Below are positions 60,009 through 64,000 of a stretch of DNA of 64,000 nucleotides, piece by piece. The notes under the pieces are model-generated. The model was not told where the DNA came from and did no database searches. It worked only from the letters and a program-made list of their open reading frames with translations. Source of the DNA: Rhodospirillales bacterium. Lineage in GTDB: Bacteria > Pseudomonadota > Alphaproteobacteria > ATCC43930 > CGMCC-115725. A program made the position numbers and the translations under genes. Where the stretch lies: positions 1-64,000 of the forward strand of contig JAQGID010000461.1 of NCBI GenBank assembly GCA_028291405.1, written 5' to 3'. The stretch's first letter is position 1. Each line of letters opens with the position of its first letter.

Positions 60009-60674
60009 TCACTGCGGCCGCTTTCCCAGCACCCGCTGCAGGAAGGCCGCGGCGCGCTTCAGACCCGCCTCGTCGATGCCGTGGCCGAGGCCGGCGCAGG
60101 TCAGTGTCTCGACTTGCACCCCCGCCGCCTTCAGCGACGCTTCCGCCATGGCGAGGGCGTCGAACGGGACGACCAGATCGGCATCGCCGTGCACCAGCAG
60201 CACCGGCGGGCGCGAGCGGATCTCTTGCGGCAGCGCCTCGCCGGCGAGCAGCGCGCCGGAGAACCCGACGATCCCGGCGATCGGCTTTTCCCGCCGCAGC
60301 CCGACGTAGAGCGCCATCATCGTGCCTTGCGAGAAGCCGATCAGCGCGAGATCGCTCTCGCCGAGGCCACGCGTCGCCAGCGCGCGGTCGATATAGGCGT
60401 TGAGGATCGGTGCCGCGGCGCCGACCTCCGCCACAAGAGTCGCCGGGGTGCGATCCTGCAGGCTGAACCATTGATGGCCGTAAGGTCCCATGTCGCAGGG
60501 AAAGGGGGCGTTCGGCGCGACGAACTCAGCGTCCGGCAGGATCTGCGCGAAGAGCGGCGCGAGGCCGATCAGATCGTTGCCGTCGGCCCCGAGACCGTGC
60601 AGAAGAACCACGAGGCGGCGCGGCTTGCCGCCGGCAGCGGCGGGGTGCGATGGGCCCTCGAGGGTCGGCAGCAT
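60009..60674 (-). CDS. Carboxylesterase/phospholipase family alpha/beta hydrolase
   Basis: A 221-residue cytoplasmic esterase of the EstB/YpfH type. The oxyanion region is VVLLHGLGADGNDLIGLAPLF, the nucleophile sits in LIGFSQGTMMAL, the acid in VHGDADLVVPF and the His in AGLGHGIDEAG, so the catalytic triad is complete. Family members cleave short-chain esters and some lysophospholipids or protein thioesters. It converges with the chemoreceptor, 21 bases apart. Physiological substrate unknown. Confidence 0.9.
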   Translation of the reverse strand: MLPTLEGPSHPAAAGGKPRRLVVLLHGLGADGNDLIGLAPLFAQILPDAEFVAPNAPFPCDMGPYGHQWFSLQDRTPATLVAEVGAAAPILNAYIDRALATRGLGESDLALIGFSQGTMMALYVGLRREKPIAGIVGFSGALLAGEALPQEIRSRPPVLLVHGDADLVVPFDALAMAEASLKAAGVQVETLTCAGLGHGIDEAGLKRAAAFLQRVLGKRPQ

Positions 60675-60765
60675 GCGGGATATCCTATCGAAAAGGGGCG
60701 GGACCGGGCAGCGTGCCAGGGATAGCGCAGCGACCGCAGCCTGTCACGCGCTGGCCCGCCGCCGT

Positions 60766-60891
60766 CTACCAGCCGGCGGTCGGGCTAGGGTTATGCTGAT
60801 TCGTCCAGGGTCCGGAGCGATCGTAGCCGCCGGCGCAGCCACCGAGCGCCATGGCGACGAGCAGGGCCGAAAGGAAGGTGAGTCGATGCAT
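60766..60891 (-). CDS. 41-residue lipoprotein ending HNPSPTAGW
   Basis: Tiny lipoprotein from the ATG at 60891: MHRLTFLSALLVAMALGGCA (lipobox ALGGC, Cys19) then GGYDRSGPWTNQHNPSPTAGW. An in-frame ATG 27 codons upstream adds a non-signal leader and is rejected. The final nine residues match those of the neighbouring gene at 61101, and both genes start MHRL, so they are paralogues. Function unknown; likely anchored in the outer membrane. Confidence 0.7.
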   Translation of the reverse strand: MHRLTFLSALLVAMALGGCAGGYDRSGPWTNQHNPSPTAGW

Positions 60892-61100
60892 GGCGGTTTC
60901 GTCCTGATTGGTGAGGATCTTAGCCTCGTCTCGGGATCGGGTTTGACGCGATCGTCGCAATCCACTGTCCACCAGTTCGCATTTTTCAGGGCCGCGCCAG
61001 AGGATGGACCCTAACCTGGGGAGAACCTAAGACTTGAGGCAAAGAGCGAAATTTTTCAACGAGAAGTCGCCAGCGCGATCTCAGGGGCCGTGGGATCGAT

Positions 61101-61241
61101 CTACCAGCCGGCGGTCGGGGAGGGATTGTGCCGATCGTACATGCGCGCGCGGTAGAGATCGTCCGCACGGTCGGTGTTGTCGGCGCAGCCGGCGGCCGCC
61201 ATGACGGCAAGCATTATCGAGAGGATGATGAGGCGATGCAT
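61101..61241 (-). CDS. 46-residue lipoprotein, paralogue of the 60766 gene
   Basis: From the ATG at 61241: MHRLIILSIMLAVMAAAGCA (lipobox AAAGC, Cys19), then DNTDRADDLYRARMYDRHNPSPTAGW. Signal region and C-terminal HNPSPTAGW are shared with the gene 210 bases downstream, while the middle differs. It is divergent from gluQ (83 bases between starts). GGAACGATC upstream of the ATG gives only a weak ribosome site. I recognise no family. Confidence 0.7.
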   Translation of the reverse strand: MHRLIILSIMLAVMAAAGCADNTDRADDLYRARMYDRHNPSPTAGW

Positions 61242-61324
61242 GATCGTTCCCTTGCGGACGGCCGCGGTTGGCGATCGATCACTAGGGCGCGACGTCGGTA
61301 TATTCCAAGGTCAGCAAGGCTGCC

Positions 61325-62194
61325 ATGACGCTTGCGCTGGTCACCCGTTTCGCGCCTAGTCCGACGGGACTTCTCCACCTTGGCCATGCCCATGCGGCCC
61401 TCTACGCGTGGCGGCGCGCGCGCGAGGCCGGCGGGTCCTTCCTGCTGCGCATTGAGGACATCGATGCGACGCGCTGCCGCGACGAGTTCACACAGGCCGC
61501 GCTCGTCGATCTCGTCTGGCTTGGAATCGAGTGGGACGGGCCGGTTCGCCGCCAGTCGGCGCATCTCGACGACTACCGCGCGGCGCTGAAGCGGCTGAGC
61601 GAGCTGGACCTGCTCTACCCCTGCTTCTGCACGCGGGCCGAGATCGCGGCGGAGATCGCCCGCGCTGGCGGGGCGCCGCACGGTGCCGAGGGAATGGTCT
61701 ATCCTGGCACCTGCCGGCGTCTCAGCGCGGCGGAGCGGCAGGAGCGCATCGCGTCGGATGCCAGCTTCGCGCTGCGCCTCGACGTCGCCGCCGCGCTGGC
61801 CCGTACCGGCGCACTGCACTGGACTGACGAGATGGCCGGCGAGATCGCGGCGGAGCCGGCGCGCCACGGCGATGTCGTGCTCGCCCGCAAGGAGACGCCG
61901 ACGAGCTATCATCTCGCGGTGACGGTCGACGATGCGCTGCAGAGGGTGACGCTGGTCACGCGCGGCGCCGATCTTTTCGCAGCGACCGATATCCATCGCC
62001 TTCTGCAGGCGCTGCTCGACCTGCCGGTGCCGCGCTATCATCATCACGCCCTGCTGACCGATGCGGCGGGGCGGCGCTACGCCAAGCGCGACCGCTCGCT
62101 CACCATCGCGGCGTTGCGCCAATCCGGCCGCGACTCGGCGACGGTGCGCCGCATGGCGGGATTCGTCAATCCAGCGGCCGGCGTAGTCCGGTGA
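61325..62194 (+). CDS. gluQ: Glutamyl-Q tRNA(Asp) synthetase
   Basis: Truncated paralogue of glutamyl-tRNA synthetase that attaches glutamate to queuosine at position 34 of tRNA-Asp. The 289-residue length lacks the anticodon-binding domain. The class I signatures are TRFAPSPTGLLHLGHAHAAL (HLGH as HIGH) and KRDRSLTI in place of KMSKS. Zinc-type residues appear as CFCTRAEI with a later YPGTCR, as in E. coli GluQ. It overlaps the convergent Nudix gene by 29 bases. Confidence 0.95.
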   Translation: MTLALVTRFAPSPTGLLHLGHAHAALYAWRRAREAGGSFLLRIEDIDATRCRDEFTQAALVDLVWLGIEWDGPVRRQSAHLDDYRAALKRLSELDLLYPCFCTRAEIAAEIARAGGAPHGAEGMVYPGTCRRLSAAERQERIASDASFALRLDVAAALARTGALHWTDEMAGEIAAEPARHGDVVLARKETPTSYHLAVTVDDALQRVTLVTRGADLFAATDIHRLLQALLDLPVPRYHHHALLTDAAGRRYAKRDRSLTIAALRQSGRDSATVRRMAGFVNPAAGVVR

Positions 62195-63017
62195 CCAATT
62201 CGACGTAGTCGGGATCATCCGGCGTGATCAACCCGTGGCGCAGCGCAAAGTCGATGATCACGAGGCTGACGTTGAACTTGAAATCGTGGGTGTCGCGAAC
62301 CCGGAGGACGACCTCCGTGGCCAGCATCAGGTTGAACTCGGCGATCTCGCCGTCGGTGTTGTGCGGCGTCACCGACGCTGGGATCTCGAGGTCGTAGACG
62401 AAGAGCAAATCGTCGCGCAGCCCTCCCTTCGTCTCCATGCGATAGGTGATCGCCCCGACCGGCACGGCGCGAATGACGAGTTCGCTCGCCAGCCCGGCCT
62501 CCTCGTCGGCTTCCTTGAGCAGCGTCTCGAACACGCCGTGACCGTTGCCGATGCCGCCGGCGACCAAGTTGTCGAGCTTGTTCGGCTCGACCTTCTTGTC
62601 CGCGGCGCGAGTGCCGATCCACAGCTTGAGCCCGTCGGGATCGCGCCGCAACCCGTTGAGGTGGACGCCGTGCGCCCGCGCTCCAAAGAAGGCGAGGGCG
62701 CCACGATCGAGCCGGAACAGCGGCGGCTCGCCCCAGCGCGGCGAAATCATGAAGTACTCGTCGCGCCAGCCTTCGACGACGCCCGCGTTGCCGAGCGCCT
62801 TGACGATCTCGTCCAGCGCCGCGCTGACCCGCGCGAAATCGGGCTCGCCGAGGATCGTCACCGCATCGTCGGCAACGGCGAAGACTTCAGGGAAGCGGCG
62901 CAGCACCTCGGCATTATCGTGCCGGATCAGCCCGACCCGCTGCCCGGCGAGGAGCAGCGGCCGGAAACGCTCGGGACGATAGGTGTTGCAGGCCCTGATA
63001 TGATCGAGAAAGCCCAT
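62166..63017 (-). CDS. Nudix hydrolase with N-terminal DUF4743 domain
   Basis: A 283-residue protein: DUF4743 (about 1-120, MGFLDHIRACNTYRPERFRPLL onward) and a Nudix domain with box GGIGNGHGVFETLLKEADEEAGL (the REXXEE metal residues appear as KEADEE). This is the layout of thiamine-pyrophosphokinase-linked eukaryotic Nudix proteins and their bacterial relatives, which are proposed to hydrolyse damaged thiamine diphosphates. The ATG at 63017 is used because the 34 residues ahead of it are not family-like. Confidence 0.88.
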   Translation of the reverse strand: MGFLDHIRACNTYRPERFRPLLLAGQRVGLIRHDNAEVLRRFPEVFAVADDAVTILGEPDFARVSAALDEIVKALGNAGVVEGWRDEYFMISPRWGEPPLFRLDRGALAFFGARAHGVHLNGLRRDPDGLKLWIGTRAADKKVEPNKLDNLVAGGIGNGHGVFETLLKEADEEAGLASELVIRAVPVGAITYRMETKGGLRDDLLFVYDLEIPASVTPHNTDGEIAEFNLMLATEVVLRVRDTHDFKFNVSLVIIDFALRHGLITPDDPDYVELVTGLRRPLD

Positions 63018-63203
63018 GTCGCCTCGCCAGCGGTGATGCGTCAGCCTCGCTAACGCTGCATCTGTCCGGAAACGCCGCGTTGCCGGTCGATCTTGCGCGA
63101 ATCTAGCCGATCTTTGCACAAAACTGCGGATGGACCGCTGCAGGGATTGTTTACCATTTCGTGGGCACGATCTATCAGTGGTTGTGGCAGCCAGGAGAGC
63201 ATC

Positions 63204-63404
63204 ATGTCAGCAAGGAAATTCGGGTTCATGACCGTCCTCGCCGTTCTGGCCCTGGCCGGCTGCGCCGGCGATCAGCCGCCGAGCGACGCGTTGCACGGCG
63301 GTGAATCGCAGAACACCGCCGGGATCACCAAAGATATCAACGCGACGTTTTCGACCGGCGATTCGACGATGAACCCGCTGGGTCCGCGCTCATTCCGCGA
63401 GTGA
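63204..63404 (+). CDS. Small lipoprotein of unknown function
   Basis: A 66-residue protein with signal MSARKFGFMTVLAVLALAGC (lipobox ALAGC, Cys20), then a polar tail: GDQPPSDALHGGESQNTAGITKDINATFSTGDSTMNPLGPRSFRE. AGGAGAG upstream of the ATG at 63204 supports the start over a longer frame. The tail has no recognisable domain. It is followed 74 bases on by a small membrane protein on the same strand. Confidence 0.72.
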   Translation: MSARKFGFMTVLAVLALAGCAGDQPPSDALHGGESQNTAGITKDINATFSTGDSTMNPLGPRSFRE

Positions 63405-63478
63405 GCCGCGGCCTCGCCCGCGACCGGATCGAAACCTGATCCAGCGCGTTTCCTCACATGCGCAGTGGAGGTGACGCA

Positions 63479-63622
63479 ATGGCGAGGAATGGCGAACATA
63501 TCGAAGTACCGACGACCGCGGCGCGGAGCGCCTCGAAAGAAGGTGTCGGACGCTATGTCCTGACGATTTCTCTCTTCCTCGTCGTCGTCGCCTTCGTGAT
63601 CGCCTATTTCGCGTTGCGCTGA
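63479..63622 (+). CDS. 47-residue single-pass membrane protein
   Basis: ATG at 63479 is preceded by GGAGGTGA, a near-perfect ribosome site. The product has a polar N-terminal half (MARNGEHIEVPTTAARSASKEG) and one C-terminal helix VLTISLFLVVVAFVIAYFALR. Its size and shape recall the small subunit IV-like or accessory peptides of aa3 oxidases, but sequence similarity is not visible by eye. It lies just before the HIG1-domain gene. Confidence 0.65.
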   Translation: MARNGEHIEVPTTAARSASKEGVGRYVLTISLFLVVVAFVIAYFALR

Positions 63623-63684
63623 TCCGGCCGCCAGGGCCGTCTCAGCCTCTGTCGGCGCTCGCCAAATGGCGCTATAGTGCAGCG

Positions 63685-63876
63685 ATGTACACGCTTTTCA
63701 TGATCCTCATCCCGGTCGCCATGCTGGCGACTCTCGGCGTTCTCGGATTCGGCGTCTTCCAGATGATCCGCGGCGGCGATCCCCGGCGCGCCAACAAGCT
63801 GATGCAGATGCGCGTCGTGCTGCAGGGGCTGGCGCTGATCCTTTTCGCGATCTTCATGATGATGCTCAAGCGCTGA
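63685..63876 (+). CDS. HIG1-domain twin transmembrane protein
   Basis: A 63-residue protein with two helices ([22 protein letters not shown] and [18 protein letters not shown]) joined by [15 protein letters not shown], the HIG1 loop pattern. Mitochondrial HIG1 proteins (Rcf1) associate with cytochrome c oxidase and supercomplexes; bacterial ones are uncharacterised. It immediately precedes the cobalamin adenosyltransferase gene, 11 bases away, an order common in alphaproteobacteria. Confidence 0.85.
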   Translation: MYTLFMILIPVAMLATLGVLGFGVFQMIRGGDPRRANKLMQMRVVLQGLALILFAIFMMMLKR

Positions 63877-63887
63877 GGGGCGGCGCC

Positions 63888-64000
63888 ATGGTCCTGCTGA
63901 CGCGCATCTACACCCGCGGCGGCGATACCGGCGAGACCTCGCTCGGCGACGGTGCCAGGGTTCCCAAGCATGCATTACGCGTCGCCGCGATCGGCACCGT
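63888..64000 (+). CDS. Cob(I)yrinic acid a,c-diamide adenosyltransferase, PduO type, 3' truncated
   Basis: Only the first 37 codons are inside the window: [27 protein letters not shown]. The [14 protein letters not shown] block is the ATP-binding N-terminal signature of PduO/MMAB-type adenosyltransferases, which transfer the adenosyl group of ATP to cob(I)alamin to make coenzyme B12. The start is the ATG 11 bases after the HIG1 gene. The remainder lies to the right of the window. Confidence 0.9.
   Translation, partial: MVLLTRIYTRGGDTGETSLGDGARVPKHALRVAAIGT

Noticed and set aside
1-64000. CRISPR arrays, tRNA or rRNA genes, prophage or intact transposase genes
   Set aside because: Looked for by eye on both strands; no regularly spaced repeats, no tRNA cloverleaf or rRNA sequence and no transposase or phage protein was recognised. 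A tRNA scan was not possible here.

Overview
The window is high-GC DNA from an alphaproteobacterium, most likely a member of or near the Rhodospirillales. The lineage call is inference. It rests on gene order (argH, small lipoprotein, lysA and the TIGR02302 gene together; fdxA, carD and rpoH together), on an Irr-type iron control element, on a CbpM-CbpA pair, and on a Gram-negative lipid A/Kdo operon. No rRNA, tRNA, CRISPR array, prophage or intact insertion sequence was recognised. Coding density is high and no gene-free stretch exceeds 300 bases.

Layout. 1-5.8 kb: a truncated TetR regulator, then rsmD, rluB, a class I amidotransferase, a small secreted protein and catalase on the minus strand, and tadA divergent from catalase. 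5.8-11.1 kb: a single-domain response regulator, an orphan branched-chain-type solute-binding protein, an FrsA-like hydrolase, a PAP2 phosphatase and an exported AbgB-like amidohydrolase. 11.3-11.9 kb: two broken gene fragments facing each other. 11.9-23.5 kb: purD, xseA, an M23 peptidase, then the minus-strand lipid A/Kdo operon (msbA, DUF374 acyltransferase, waaA, lpxK, LpxL-like acyltransferase), a GT4 glycosyltransferase and an LpxH-like phosphoesterase, with a divergent lipid kinase.

24.8-42.3 kb is mostly surface-polysaccharide functions in two blocks: membrane GT-C-like proteins, AsnB, a GT2 and two methyltransferases; then a GT2, a small four-helix transporter, a GT-C protein, methyltransferases and a glycosyltransferase. 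A CbpM-CbpA-Hsp20 chaperone group and a frameshifted DUF3574 lipoprotein sit between the blocks. 42.4-46.0 kb: TerB-like protein, FdxA ferredoxin, CarD, a phosphoesterase with no ordinary start codon, and RpoH.

46.0-49.9 kb is the most interesting part: a four-gene minus-strand operon of RubisCO-like protein, cupin, zinc-site-bearing MetE-like protein and luciferase-family flavin monooxygenase. The first two match the known RubisCO-like/cupin step of 5'-methylthioadenosine salvage into isoprenoid precursor; the last two could handle the released methylthio group. That assignment is inference.

50-64 kb: a GMC oxidoreductase, an 80-bp inverted-repeat element, TIGR02302, lysA, a 43-residue lipoprotein gene wedged between lysA and argH, argH, a TlpA-like thioredoxin, a chemoreceptor, an esterase, two tiny lipoproteins sharing one C-terminal motif, GluQ, a Nudix hydrolase, three small envelope or membrane proteins, and the beginning of a cobalamin adenosyltransferase cut by the right edge.
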